A stretch of 64,000 bases of DNA from Prolixibacteraceae bacterium (GTDB taxonomy: Bacteria; Bacteroidota; Bacteroidia; Bacteroidales; Prolixibacteraceae): assembly GCA_018648265.1 (NCBI GenBank), contig JABGRN010000002.1:45123-109122 (forward strand), given 5' to 3'. Each line of letters begins with the position of its first letter. Position 1 is the first letter of the stretch. The notes below the pieces were generated by a model. The model saw only the letters and a list, made by a program, of their open reading frames with translations, ran no database searches and had not been told where the DNA came from. Shown here piece by piece: positions 33,091 to 43,980 of this stretch. Position numbers and translations under genes: made by a program.

Positions 33091-33383
33091 TTTTTCAATA
33101 TTTAATTAACGTTATCTATTTTGCCGCGAAGATAAAAAATCATTTACACAATCGGGAAAATATACCGATAACATGTCTGCAACATGATACATATCAATTT
33201 GCTACAAAGTAATATTACTAATTTTTGACATTCGTAAAAACATAATAATTTGATTTTCTTTCTATTTTCCGGCATTTTGCTTTCATCAATTTCCTTGTTA
33301 ATTAGTTGTTCTTATTAAATTTCAAGGTAAAATTTAAAAAAATTCAGTAAAATCGTATTTAATTTTGAAGTGGAATTAGAAAA

Positions 33384-33950
33384 ATGTCTAAAATTTTAAT
33401 AGTAAATAACGCAGAACCCGGAATTACCGAATTTGTACAACCCATCGAAAAAATAATTAAACAGGTCGGTTCAGCTTCGGTTTTTATTGAATATAAAAGT
33501 TGCCTGAATTTTAATTTTGATGAATTCGACGGAGCTATTTTAACAGGCTCGCCTCATGGTGACGACATTATTGAACACCACCTCCCCTACTTTCGATGGA
33601 TTCAAAACTTTAACAAACCAATATTAGGAATTTGTGCCGGACACCACATAACCGGTTTCATATATGGTGCAAAAATATTGCGAAGTAAGGAACCCGAATC
33701 TGGCGATTTTGAAATTCAGGTTATGAAAATTGATCCCATTTTTAATAGACTATCAAACACTTTTATTGCGAAACAGATGCACAACGATTCGATTACCATG
33801 CCTGAAAATTTCGAATTGCTGGCTACTTCAGAAACTTGCAAAAACCAATTGATGAAACACAAACAAAAACCCATTTATACCTGCCAGTTTCATCCAGAAT
33901 TTTACAATCATAAATTGCTTGAAAACTTTGTGGCTATTTGCAGAAAATGA
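33384..33950 (+). CDS. Class I glutamine amidotransferase-like protein
   Basis: LGICAGHHITGFIYGAKI and YTCQFHPEFYN catalytic motifs. Confidence 0.82.
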   Translation: MSKILIVNNAEPGITEFVQPIEKIIKQVGSASVFIEYKSCLNFNFDEFDGAILTGSPHGDDIIEHHLPYFRWIQNFNKPILGICAGHHITGFIYGAKILRSKEPESGDFEIQVMKIDPIFNRLSNTFIAKQMHNDSITMPENFELLATSETCKNQLMKHKQKPIYTCQFHPEFYNHKLLENFVAICRK

Positions 33951-34084
33951 AATTAATTCAGTTAAAATAAAAAAAGGTTGATTGAGTAAATGAAATGTTT
34001 TCTGCAATAAAATAAAAAAAATAGTCGGTTAATTTTAACTAATCCTTATTGGTAAAGTCAAACATCAAAAATTATTTCAATCAA

Positions 34085-34879
34085 ATGAAAAATAGCAAGT
34101 TTTTTTATATTTCATTTTTTTTAATACTCGCTCTTATTAATGGGTGCAGCCATGAAAATATAATTATAGAAGAAAAACAGGATATTGAATTAAACAATTT
34201 GGATATGATAACACCCGCATATTACAAATCCAATACTGAGATTTCTTTTATCGAAAATATTAACAAATTTTTGAGTATTGTACATCAGGAACAATTTCAC
34301 CATCCATTAAAAGATGAGTTGGGACTAACACCCGATTTTTCAATACCAAATATTGGTAAATTCGGTGCAGGAAAAGGCCCGACATGGACTGAGCAACATC
34401 ATCCGGCAGTAGATTTACATGTGGAAAATAACAAAACAAAAGTGAATTTATATGCCTCTTATGATGGTTTTGCAACAACAGTTAAAGATGCCGATAAATA
34501 CAGACAATACGTATCTGTAGAAAAAGAAGTAGTGGACGACAAGGGTAATTTGATTGGGAAAATAGTTACCCTTTTTGCTCATGTTGACTTAGATTTAGAT
34601 GAAGCAGAATCATTAAATTTGAATGGGAAAGAGGTTAAAAAGGGCGAAATTATTTCAAGGAATTTATACTCAGGGACGGTGGGCGGCCCTCACCTTCATT
34701 TCGAAATTCGTTATTACAGGCCCGGTGAATCAGGAAACGAAACTTTTTATGGTTTTTTAAACCCCGGTTCACCAAACCTTACACAAGCATCGGCAGGTGG
34801 GTGGTCCTTTGGTGTTTGGAATCCCAATATTGGATATGGGTTTGGAAACCCGGAAAGTTTTGAATTGGATTTTTATTAA
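34085..34879 (+). CDS. M23-family (LytM-like) peptidase, lipoprotein
   Basis: Lipoprotein signal LALINGCS; HHPAVDLHVEN and GGPHLHFEIRYY motifs. Confidence 0.85.
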   Translation: MKNSKFFYISFFLILALINGCSHENIIIEEKQDIELNNLDMITPAYYKSNTEISFIENINKFLSIVHQEQFHHPLKDELGLTPDFSIPNIGKFGAGKGPTWTEQHHPAVDLHVENNKTKVNLYASYDGFATTVKDADKYRQYVSVEKEVVDDKGNLIGKIVTLFAHVDLDLDEAESLNLNGKEVKKGEIISRNLYSGTVGGPHLHFEIRYYRPGESGNETFYGFLNPGSPNLTQASAGGWSFGVWNPNIGYGFGNPESFELDFY

Positions 34880-34888
34880 AATTACAGG

Positions 34889-34912
34889 AAGCAATCTAAA
34901 CATTGCTTTTTT
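34889..34912. terminator. Putative terminator
   Basis: AAGCAATCTAAACATTGCTTTTTT. Confidence 0.65.
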
Positions 34913-34988
34913 AAGTAGCTATTGATAAAACGTATAACTACATTTCACTCATTTTGATAATTATTATTTTACTTAAAAAAACCGATTA

Positions 34989-37970
34989 TTATTTTTCAAT
35001 TTCAACTTTAAAGTCGCAAAACTCCACCCAATATTGTTTTTTGTCGGGCGAACCCGCTGCCATTCCAATGTCGATTGATTCCTTTAAACCGGGAATGTCG
35101 TTTGTGCTTCTCTCCACAACCCAGTTTTTCCCATCGTAACTTATGTAACCCGTAAAACTATTTCCGTGGCGTACCAATTTAATCCATATTGGTACATCAA
35201 TATTTTCAGGAATATTTTCGCTGCTGGCTTTGTGCATGCAGCCGTCGCCGAATTCATCGTAATGAATTCCCGCGCGACCAGTGGAACCAAACATCAGCAC
35301 CGACCCTTTACTTCCCGGTTCAGTATCAAAACTTTTTGAAATGTTGTTTCGGGCAAAAAGTCCTGTGCGGAACCACTCGTGTGTACGATTTCCAAAAGCT
35401 GTAACTTTAACAGTAGCAACAAAATCACCTTTTACACCAGCGGCATAAATTGCGGCATATGAATCTTCAGCATGAAAAAAATCGGAACCACTTGCTTTTA
35501 TTCGGTAGGTATTTTTTTTGACGTCGAAATTAATTTCCGAAGGTTCTGCAGTTGGCGAGCAGTATGTTTTTAGTGTTTTATTCGAAATCGTGAGCTCTTT
35601 TTGTTTATAAACCGATAGCTTCAATTCAGCACTATTTCCAATTCTTACAATGTGCTCGCCTACTTCAGGAATAAATTGGAAAACCACTTCTTTTGTTTCC
35701 AAAGTATTCAGATTTACGACTGTTTCGCTAACAACTTTGTTATCCACAAAAAGCTGAATCGTACTTTTTTGCCCCGAATTTTCCAAATTTTTTGCAATTG
35801 CACCAATTGAAATTTTTTCTCCTGTAGGAATTCGGTTTTGAGAAAGGTTCAACTCTTCAAATACAATCGTCGGTGTATTTCCTTCAACATTAAAAGATTG
35901 ATATTCCGTTTCTCCAATAGCTACTTTGTGTTCGCCCGGTTTGTAAATGCGAACATCGAAATATATTGTTGAAGTATTGTTGTGAATTACAGGGAATTTA
36001 TTCTTTTCATAAATCTTGCCATTCAGATAAAAATCGATTGATGCAACCCCGGTTGAACCTGAGTTTGAAATGTCAGCGCTAACATTAATTATACTTCCTG
36101 TTTCTGCTGCACCCGAGGCTGTTTTTTGAGGTGCATTAATTATCAAATTGCTGTAATTAATTTCTGGCTCACCATCAATTATCATCTCCGGCTTGTTTTT
36201 AGGAGGGTCTATTTTGAAGTTATTTCGGTAAATATTATCAACTAAATTAGCGGCACATAATTTCATTTCTCCCTGTTCCAGATTGTAATAAATGTTATCT
36301 TCCGAAATCCATTGAGATGACATATTATCGAACCAAAAAGCTACATTATCGTTAAAAAATCCGGCGCGCACATCGTGAATTAAATTTCGTCGAACCACTG
36401 AATTAAAAGTCAATCCGGTAGTTTTAATTGCACCCGAGTCGTCGGCATCTTTTTGTACATCGTCGAGGTGATTGTATTCAACCAAATAATTTCCGTCGAT
36501 TGCTTCCTCCAGATTGTGCCAGGCACCTACATCAATTCCGTAGCGACCTCTGGTTTTTGTAATGTAGTTGTGCGAAATGGTAGTGTAAAGCGAATTTACA
36601 GCGTAAATATTTACCCCGCCGCAATCGTAAATCTGATTGTACGAAATGCTTGTTTCGCGAATAATATCTTTGGCACCCTCAGGTTTGTCTTCACCTTCAA
36701 CAATAATCACCCTGTTTTCAATAAGTTCGAAACGGTTTTCAAAAATCCGGGTTTGGTAACATCCTTTGTTTAACCGAATTCCGGCTTCTCCGCACGAACG
36801 TAGCTCTGAATTTGCCAATTCGCAGGCGTGGGCATATTCAAGCGTAATGGCATTATTTCCGGGCAGAGCACCTTCAAATGTCAGTCCGTAGAATCTTAGG
36901 TTTCGCACGGGTTTCTCTTTTTCTCCTTTAATTGAAATGAGTTGTTCCAATTGCGAAGAATAGATATTTTCATTATTTGGATTGGTGATTTCATCCCCGG
37001 GAATAAAACTTAGTTCTTTATTAGTTTTATCAAAATACCATTCTCCGGGAGCATCTAACAAAGCTTTTACATTTTCAACAAAGTAGCGTGGAGGAACAAT
37101 AACAACTCCATCTTGAGGAGTTTTAAAATAGGCAATTCCTTTTTCTTCGTCAATTTTGGCAAAAGAGTTATGTCCGCTGTGCCAGCGCAAAAGCATTGTT
37201 ACCCGGTTGTCTTCCATGTTTTCCCAGTTCTGAATATCTCCGGGTTTGAATGGTAATTCGCCAGTAGTTTTTGATACACTCGGTGGTGTAAAATAACCAG
37301 TATTTGGAGTGCGTGCAAGCGTTTGGAGTTTGCCGTTTGCCAGCAACATTTCTACATTATGGTCGCTTACTTTTGTGGTCCAAACATTTCCGTTTTTATT
37401 CCAGTTTGAGATTGGCTTCCCTGCTGAGATTACAGGTTTTTCACCCGGATATGCGGCATAAGTTACGTAGTAATCTTTTAGCTTGTGGTATTCAAATGCA
37501 CCAGTCGGCAAGTTGGTTTCCACACGTTCACCTCCATCTTTGGGTGAAAAAATAAGCGGTTCGTTTAATGAATAATATCCGCCACGAATATAAACCACAA
37601 TGTCGCGCCCTTTTCCAAGTGGGTGAGGGGAGCCAATCCAACGAGTTTCCACAGGTTCGTCTTTGGGCGAATATACTTTTGCTTTTAATTCCCGAACAGC
37701 TTGTTGCGCTTTTTCGATGCTTGCAAATGGACCGTCGGAATTGTCTGAATTGGGCTCTGTAATTGTTCCCGACCAGTTATCGTTTCCATTTGTTGCCACA
37801 TAAAAATCTGCTTTTTCGGTTGGAATAAAACGCTGCCATTTTTCACCCCGCAGAAGTTTACCGTCGCGGGGTTTTACCTTTGTTTCCTTCGCATGCAAAG
37901 TAAAACTAAGGAGTAATGTAAAAAGTAATATTCCGGATAAATACTGTATAAAATGTTTTATTATCGACAT
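34989..37970 (-). CDS. Secreted right-handed beta-helix protein (polysaccharide-degrading type) with C-terminal concanavalin-like region
   Basis: Signal peptide; DFYVATNGNDNWSGT start typical of parallel beta-helix proteins; helix repeats (NLIHDVRAG..., SYNQIYDCGGVNIYAVNS); C-terminal GNSFTGYISYDGKNW. Confidence 0.82.
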   Translation of the reverse strand: MSIIKHFIQYLSGILLFTLLLSFTLHAKETKVKPRDGKLLRGEKWQRFIPTEKADFYVATNGNDNWSGTITEPNSDNSDGPFASIEKAQQAVRELKAKVYSPKDEPVETRWIGSPHPLGKGRDIVVYIRGGYYSLNEPLIFSPKDGGERVETNLPTGAFEYHKLKDYYVTYAAYPGEKPVISAGKPISNWNKNGNVWTTKVSDHNVEMLLANGKLQTLARTPNTGYFTPPSVSKTTGELPFKPGDIQNWENMEDNRVTMLLRWHSGHNSFAKIDEEKGIAYFKTPQDGVVIVPPRYFVENVKALLDAPGEWYFDKTNKELSFIPGDEITNPNNENIYSSQLEQLISIKGEKEKPVRNLRFYGLTFEGALPGNNAITLEYAHACELANSELRSCGEAGIRLNKGCYQTRIFENRFELIENRVIIVEGEDKPEGAKDIIRETSISYNQIYDCGGVNIYAVNSLYTTISHNYITKTRGRYGIDVGAWHNLEEAIDGNYLVEYNHLDDVQKDADDSGAIKTTGLTFNSVVRRNLIHDVRAGFFNDNVAFWFDNMSSQWISEDNIYYNLEQGEMKLCAANLVDNIYRNNFKIDPPKNKPEMIIDGEPEINYSNLIINAPQKTASGAAETGSIINVSADISNSGSTGVASIDFYLNGKIYEKNKFPVIHNNTSTIYFDVRIYKPGEHKVAIGETEYQSFNVEGNTPTIVFEELNLSQNRIPTGEKISIGAIAKNLENSGQKSTIQLFVDNKVVSETVVNLNTLETKEVVFQFIPEVGEHIVRIGNSAELKLSVYKQKELTISNKTLKTYCSPTAEPSEINFDVKKNTYRIKASGSDFFHAEDSYAAIYAAGVKGDFVATVKVTAFGNRTHEWFRTGLFARNNISKSFDTEPGSKGSVLMFGSTGRAGIHYDEFGDGCMHKASSENIPENIDVPIWIKLVRHGNSFTGYISYDGKNWVVERSTNDIPGLKESIDIGMAAGSPDKKQYWVEFCDFKVEIEK

Positions 37971-37992
37971 TGTTATTTGATTTTTGTTTGAT

Positions 37993-39333
37993 TTAATGTT
38001 TTAGTTTGAAAAGGTTAACAGCATTGTCGTGAAGTATCATCGATGCAATTTTTAATGCTTCCTTTTCCGAAAAATATCTGGATTCTACTTTTTCAATTAA
38101 CACGTTTCCTAAAATTTCTTTTGCAAAAAGTAAATGGCCGTAAACACTTTCTACGTTGTGGTAGTCGCCACCGAATCCCATTATTTTATTTGCAGGAACT
38201 GTTTCCAACCATTCGTGCAGGTATCTTTCGCTGTACGAGGGCGATATAATATACAACCAACACAAATCGATGTAAACATTTCGAAAGTTTTTTGCAAGAC
38301 TCGCCAATTCACTGCCAAATGGATATCCGCCGTGAAACAGAATAAATTGCACGTCGCGGTATTTCAGGAAAAGATTCGCCAGATGTGTTGGGTTCGAATT
38401 CTCAATATAATTGCCGTCTCCGGCTTGAAGTCCGGTATGAATTTGTATCGGTGTATTATATTTATCCGCTAAATCCAACATACGGTGCATCATATAATCC
38501 GAAAGTGATTTTACCATTTCAAAAGGAAGTGCTTTTTCACTTTTCTGTATCAGGTTGAATACTTTCTCTGCTTTTTCTTTGCTAACATCTTCAAAACTTA
38601 ACGACCTAAAATAAGCAGCTGTAGTTTTTAAGGTTAGTATTCCTCCTTCGTAAGCTTTTTCAAATTCAATTTTAAGTGAATTATCCAGTTCGTCTAAAGA
38701 ATGAATAGTGACCTTATTTTGTTTGGCTAAATTATTTATTACTTCCTTCGAATCAATCCTGAAATAATTGAAACGCTGTGTATAACGAAACATGGAAGTG
38801 TCTCCAAAACTTCGGTCGCCACTGTCGTTAATAACAAATTCAATGTTGCATTTATCTTTTAAAACAGTGTTTAGCCAGTCTGTTTTGTATGCTTCCTGAA
38901 TTTTATTTGAAAGCTCAATTACTGTTTTTTCATTTAATTCTTTTATTCCAAACAACTTATCTACAGTTAATAAAACTACTCGGTTGTAAGCCGTATTAAA
39001 AGATTTTTCCCAGTAAGGTTTTAGAATTTCCCATTTCTCAGGAACGGTTAAGGAATCGGTTAAAAGTCGATTGAAAGTTGGTTTTGACATACCACTCGAT
39101 TTAATATCATCGTCGGCATAATGATGAAATAGTAACATAAAATCAAACATTCCGCTATTTGGAATTCCTTTTGGATTCATGAGGTGTTCGTGTGTGTCAA
39201 CCACTTTTATTGTGTCGATGTAATTCCTTATTCGTTGTTCATAATTGGGTTGAGGCGGTGGTTTTATTGTAACCTGTGCTTGCATTATAATTGAGGCAAT
39301 GACAAGGAAAAGCGTGAATTGTATTTTTTTCAT
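37993..39333 (-). CDS. Amidohydrolase-superfamily protein with signal peptide (amidohydrolase 2 / uronate isomerase-like barrel)
   Basis: VVDTHEHLMNP, PIQIHTGLQAGDGNY, FILFHGGYPFGSELASLAKNFRNVYIDLCWL. Confidence 0.8.
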   Translation of the reverse strand: MKKIQFTLFLVIASIIMQAQVTIKPPPQPNYEQRIRNYIDTIKVVDTHEHLMNPKGIPNSGMFDFMLLFHHYADDDIKSSGMSKPTFNRLLTDSLTVPEKWEILKPYWEKSFNTAYNRVVLLTVDKLFGIKELNEKTVIELSNKIQEAYKTDWLNTVLKDKCNIEFVINDSGDRSFGDTSMFRYTQRFNYFRIDSKEVINNLAKQNKVTIHSLDELDNSLKIEFEKAYEGGILTLKTTAAYFRSLSFEDVSKEKAEKVFNLIQKSEKALPFEMVKSLSDYMMHRMLDLADKYNTPIQIHTGLQAGDGNYIENSNPTHLANLFLKYRDVQFILFHGGYPFGSELASLAKNFRNVYIDLCWLYIISPSYSERYLHEWLETVPANKIMGFGGDYHNVESVYGHLLFAKEILGNVLIEKVESRYFSEKEALKIASMILHDNAVNLFKLKH

Positions 39334-39435
39334 TTTTGAATTTTTTCTTAGTTGCTATTCGTTATATTCTTGTAAATGGTAGCTTAATTCTGACTTTTAC
39401 ACCATGCTTTACCGGCTTCATGAAAACTGTCTTTT

Positions 39436-39578
39436 TATCCTTTGCCGTCCCATTTATGGGGCGGATTTTGGAATGACTCAAACTACCGGACTTTAGTCCA
39501 ACTATCTTATATTCATGACTAAAATCAATTCTCTTTCTCAATTCAATAACCGTTGGATAAATCCAACGGCAAAGGATA
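39436..39578. repeat. BIME-like pair of REP-type hairpins in an inverted repeat
   Basis: TATCCTTTGCCGT (39436-39448) / ACGGCAAAGGATA (39566-39578) with hairpins CCGTCCCATTTATGGGGCGG and CCGTTGGATAAATCCAACGG. Confidence 0.75.
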
Positions 39579-39661
39579 GCCCCATTTTCACACAATTTTT
39601 GAAACCACGGTTTAAAACAAAAAGAATTTGAGACTTTTTCATGGTAGCAGTTTTTTAATCT

Positions 39662-40453
39662 CTATTTTGAAAGTCTCCTTATTTTAATATTTCGGTACCA
39701 CGAATCATCACTGTGATTGGTGATTACAATGTGTCCTGAACGTTTCTTTTCAAAGTCTGGGTACTTGTTGTATTTACTCAGTTGAAACAAGGAATCGAAA
39801 TCGGCTGTGGCAAATTCATACTCTAAAACTTTTACTCCGTTTAGCCAGTGCTCTCCATGATTTCCATCCAGTAAAATTCGACTTTTATTAAACTCGCCCA
39901 ACGGTTTTACAAGTACATTTTTAGCCTTGTACATTTCGTACAAACCGGCAGTATATTGCGAAGGTTTTAGTTTGTCTTTGTATTTTTCTGAATCGTCGTC
40001 AAGAATTTGGTATTCGAAACCCAGAGCCGAATGTTTGCCTCCATAAGTTGTTGAGATTTCTTCAGAAACATTGTATTTAATTCCGCTGTTTCCATCTTTT
40101 TTAATTTTCCACTCAAACGATAATTCAAAATTGTCAAAGGTTTCTATGGTCATTAAATCACCACCATCAATTTTTTCTTCTGTAGCTTTTAGTACTTCTT
40201 CATTGTTCACTTTTCGAATGGTACCATTTTCTACTTTCCAGTGGTCGGTTTGCACAGTTTCACGTCCCAAACCGCGCCAGTTGTTAAATGTTTTTCCATC
40301 AAATAAAAGTTCCCAACCCTGTTCTTTTTCTACTTGTGTTAGCTGGTTGTTTTCGTTTAATACTTCTTTATTTGAACTTGGCTTTGTGTTACATCCCCAG
40401 CTAATAAGCATAATAAATGAAATCAAAATGATAAAGGACTTTTTGTAATTCAT
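39662..40453 (-). CDS. DUF1080 (3-keto-disaccharide hydrolase-like) lipoprotein
   Basis: GWELLFDGKTFNNWRGLG, FELSFEWKIKKDGNSGIKYNV, SGHIVITNHSDDSWYRNIKIR; lipobox at ISWGC, start taken at 40453. Confidence 0.88.
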   Translation of the reverse strand: MNYKKSFIILISFIMLISWGCNTKPSSNKEVLNENNQLTQVEKEQGWELLFDGKTFNNWRGLGRETVQTDHWKVENGTIRKVNNEEVLKATEEKIDGGDLMTIETFDNFELSFEWKIKKDGNSGIKYNVSEEISTTYGGKHSALGFEYQILDDDSEKYKDKLKPSQYTAGLYEMYKAKNVLVKPLGEFNKSRILLDGNHGEHWLNGVKVLEYEFATADFDSLFQLSKYNKYPDFEKKRSGHIVITNHSDDSWYRNIKIRRLSK

Positions 40454-40470
40454 GATGTATATTTTAAAAG

Positions 40471-42897
40471 TTAGTTTTTTATAATCCATATTTCTGAAAC
40501 CTGTGAACCGCGTTCTCCTTCTCCGCAAGTCCATTTAAATACAACTTCGCCATCTTTTAAAGCTTCCATCGGAATTGGAAATTCATAAATCGGTTGAATA
40601 CCCGTTTTAATAAAATCGTGTACTAAAATATCGTCGGCAACCATTTTCATTTTCGAACGAAAACGCCCGGTATAAGAAACTTTTATGGTGTACGAACTAT
40701 TTGTGTCTAAATTGTCGTAAATAATTTCCAGTGGCTGATCGTAAAGTGTTGTAATTTGTTGCATCCACGAAACAGGGGAAGCAGATCCGTCAAATCCTTT
40801 GGCGGTAATTTCATGTACCCATTCTATTCCTTGTAATCCAACACCAAAACTTATTCGGGGCGATGCAAGATTACCCGGATCTTTTGTACGGCAAACGTCA
40901 ACTTTAACTCTTTCCCAGCTTTTTGGAGTGGCAAAATTGTTGTAGAATCCACCGGGGCCCGGATTATTTCGATTTAATATTTGCTCAATTTCCTGCAAGC
41001 GTTCATTTTCGGTTGGTAGTTTCTCAATTATTGCAAGTTGATCCAATGTCCACATGGCATTATTTAATGGTAAATCGATGTTGTCGATAAAATTCCCACG
41101 CCCGCCCATTGCGTGGTGTTTTTCGATTGTCAATTGAGCACCAATACTTCTAAATAATGAATCGGCCAAAGCTTGACATCGTTCATTTAGCTGAGGTAGA
41201 ATTGGAGCTTCCCAGGCTTTTTGGTATGTTTCTCTCGCTTGCTGCATTGCAGCTTTTGAACCTTTCTCTTTTGCTGAAAATAAAATTTCGAGTGCCATTT
41301 GTTCCAACTCCGTTTCATAAATCAAACGCCGGTACTGGTAAGCATCAAAGTAAGCTCGTATCAAACCCATTTGAAAACGAAAGTTACATAGCACTTCAGC
41401 AGGAGCATTTTCTTCCATGTCCTGCCATTGCTGAAAGGTTCTTTCAACTTCTTCTTTACTTAATAACGGGCCTTGAATATTTCTTTCCAGTGCCATTATT
41501 CCTTGTGCAACTTGTTCTGTATAATCGGGGCCGATGAAATAACGAGTGTAATCTCTAAGCGTCTCAATTACTTCTGTTTCAGGATTCCAGTCCTGATCGC
41601 TCCAGATAAATTTGTTTACATCGTCGTTGGTGCCTTCCGAATAACTGATGCTTCCATTTCCATATTCATCCAGAGCGTTATGAATCATTTTCTCATCGGT
41701 GGGACGTGGGTTAATACATTCGCGACCCAGAGTAATTGCATACGCTAAATCCCATCTTGGAACAGGGTATTGACTACTTAAACTGTGTGTAATATCGGGA
41801 TATTTACGAATGGGAATATTATTATTTACAATCTTTCTGATTTCCTGAATTGGAGTTTTTACCCAGGGGCCAAAAACAACGCCACCAAACCACGAATACT
41901 CTTTATTTACATGATTATAAAATGCATCGAACCACTTTTGGGTTGGCCTGAAAACCTGAGGCGAAACCCATATTTTCGCATCGGGATGATACTGATGCAT
42001 AAGATCTGCAACTTGTCGAAGCCAATTAAACAAAACATCAGGTTCCACATCGCCGGGATCGCCACCGGGTACAAACAATGCATCCAATCTTGGTAAAGTT
42101 TTAAAAACTTCGCGCCGTTCATCCAGCTCTTTTTTAATAGAATCGGGATGTGAATAATCTGAACCCAAATTTGGATACCACATCCAAACATCCATACCAT
42201 AGGAATCGCAGATTTTCGATTGTTCCACAATCATTTCCATGGCTGGTATTTTCATGTGAACACTTGTAAAGTTATCATCCGTTCTTGGAGGCATAATTTC
42301 AATGCTGTTGGCGCCAAATATTGCCAGATCGCGAATGTAATTATCGAATTGTTTAGGCAGCCAGGCATCGTACGAATTTGTTTTAGGGCGGTAACCCAAC
42401 TGATGCCCGCGAATAGGATATTTTGGTGTTGATGAAATTTTAAGATTTGCCGGCACCAGTATTTGCCCCTTGCGAATTTCCATTTTACGCAACAATTTCC
42501 CAACACCGTATAAAACACCGCGTGAATCATTACCTATAATTAAAACAGTTTTTGAATTGTCGGGAACAATAATTTTGTAACCTTCGTTTCCAATATTTTC
42601 CATTTTTGAAATGGCATTTTGGTATTCTTTTGGGAAATCGGATAATTTGTTTTTTAATCCAATTGCGATAATCGCCTGAGAATTTTTTGGCCATTTTTTA
42701 GAAGTGGAAAGGAGGATGTTACTTCTTTTTTCAATTTCTTCCTGCAAAACGGAGACAGATTTTAAAACCAATTTGTCTTGCTTTTCGAAACAAATAATTT
42801 TTGAGTTTTTAACATCAAGAAACTGAGCATCGGTTGATATCGTTATTGAAAGCAATAAACTTATGAGTATTGGAAGATGGATGATTTTATTTTTCAT
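40471..42897 (-). CDS. Secreted glycoside hydrolase, alpha-glucuronidase (GH67)-like N-terminal domain and TIM barrel
   Basis: GYKIIVPDNSKTVLIIGNDSRGVLYGVGKLLRKM; RGHQLGYRPKTNSYDAWLPKQFDNYIRDLAIFGANSIEIMPPRTDD; DALFVPGGDPGDVEPDVLFNWL. Confidence 0.75.
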   Translation of the reverse strand: MKNKIIHLPILISLLLSITISTDAQFLDVKNSKIICFEKQDKLVLKSVSVLQEEIEKRSNILLSTSKKWPKNSQAIIAIGLKNKLSDFPKEYQNAISKMENIGNEGYKIIVPDNSKTVLIIGNDSRGVLYGVGKLLRKMEIRKGQILVPANLKISSTPKYPIRGHQLGYRPKTNSYDAWLPKQFDNYIRDLAIFGANSIEIMPPRTDDNFTSVHMKIPAMEMIVEQSKICDSYGMDVWMWYPNLGSDYSHPDSIKKELDERREVFKTLPRLDALFVPGGDPGDVEPDVLFNWLRQVADLMHQYHPDAKIWVSPQVFRPTQKWFDAFYNHVNKEYSWFGGVVFGPWVKTPIQEIRKIVNNNIPIRKYPDITHSLSSQYPVPRWDLAYAITLGRECINPRPTDEKMIHNALDEYGNGSISYSEGTNDDVNKFIWSDQDWNPETEVIETLRDYTRYFIGPDYTEQVAQGIMALERNIQGPLLSKEEVERTFQQWQDMEENAPAEVLCNFRFQMGLIRAYFDAYQYRRLIYETELEQMALEILFSAKEKGSKAAMQQARETYQKAWEAPILPQLNERCQALADSLFRSIGAQLTIEKHHAMGGRGNFIDNIDLPLNNAMWTLDQLAIIEKLPTENERLQEIEQILNRNNPGPGGFYNNFATPKSWERVKVDVCRTKDPGNLASPRISFGVGLQGIEWVHEITAKGFDGSASPVSWMQQITTLYDQPLEIIYDNLDTNSSYTIKVSYTGRFRSKMKMVADDILVHDFIKTGIQPIYEFPIPMEALKDGEVVFKWTCGEGERGSQVSEIWIIKN

Positions 42898-42922
42898 TAT
42901 CAGAATTGTTTTAAAAGGAAAT

Positions 42923-43741
42923 TTATATCGCTAGATTATTGTTGCCAGATTTTGACATACTATCTCCGGCAGCATCTTTAATTTTATTCATGTCCTCTTT
43001 TAATTTCTGACTAAACAAAAACATGTCGGAGCTGTGTAAAACAATATTTAATCCCTCTTTCATCCATTTAATTTGTCGTTCAGGATTTCCGGAAAAATGT
43101 ATTCCGGCAGCTAACCCTTTTTTTCTTGTTTTATGAATTATCTCTTTTACCACTTTTTCATATTCCGGATGGTCGTACTGTTCGGGCAATCCCATGTTTA
43201 TAGATAAATCGTGCGGCCCGATGATTACCGCATCCAAACCGGGAACATTAAGAAGCGCATCAAGATTTTCGACGGCAACTAAACTTTCGACGTTTATAAT
43301 ACATAAACTTCCTTCGTTGTATTTTTCGAGGTAGTCTTTTAATTCAGGCTCTAAAATTTCGTTTCCGTTTAATACATTTTGTAAACGTTCGCCTTTTAAA
43401 GGACGGTATTTTGTTGCTCCAACCATTTGGCGAACTTGATCTTCACTCTCAATGTATGGAGTAATAATTCCGACTGCTCCAGCATCTTTTGCCATACAAG
43501 CTGTGTAAGGATCCGGGCTTGGAATTCGTACAATTGGAGAAATTCCCAAAGCAGAATAGGTCTGGCACAAAAAGGTTAATTCGGTTCTGTCCATCGGAAT
43601 GTGTTCATTATCAAGAAAAACAAAATCCAATCCTGAATTTGCAACTACCTTCGACCAAATTGGCGAAGTGGAAATAATGCAAGTACCATAAATGTTTTTT
43701 CCGTTTTTGAGTTTCTCTGCCAGATTTTCTGTCATAATCAA
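42923..43741 (-). CDS. HpcH/HpaI family aldolase
   Basis: GTCIISTSPIWSKVVANSGLDFVFLDNEHIPMDRTEL, DAGAVGIITPYIESEDQVRQMVGATKYRPLKGER, AVIIGPHDLSINMG. Confidence 0.92.
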   Translation of the reverse strand: MIMTENLAEKLKNGKNIYGTCIISTSPIWSKVVANSGLDFVFLDNEHIPMDRTELTFLCQTYSALGISPIVRIPSPDPYTACMAKDAGAVGIITPYIESEDQVRQMVGATKYRPLKGERLQNVLNGNEILEPELKDYLEKYNEGSLCIINVESLVAVENLDALLNVPGLDAVIIGPHDLSINMGLPEQYDHPEYEKVVKEIIHKTRKKGLAAGIHFSGNPERQIKWMKEGLNIVLHSSDMFLFSQKLKEDMNKIKDAAGDSMSKSGNNNLAI

Positions 43742-43980
43742 GAGTTAAAATTCAATTATATTCAGTTCTAATAACTTAGTTTTTAACCAATACGTAAACA
43801 GAGATAATTGGTTAATAATAAAATACTAAGTTGAATATTTATTTTTTCACTCACTTATGTAATTTTATCTAATACTTCATTAATATTCACATTTTTCAAC
43901 AAAATTGATTTTGATGGGATTATAAAATAAAGCAACTTTATTAATAATAGTGTCTGTCCATTAAATCGGTCATTTTTTTA

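Noticed and set aside
39362-39595. 77-aa minus-strand ORF
   Set aside because: Lies over BIME-like hairpins; composition looks non-coding.
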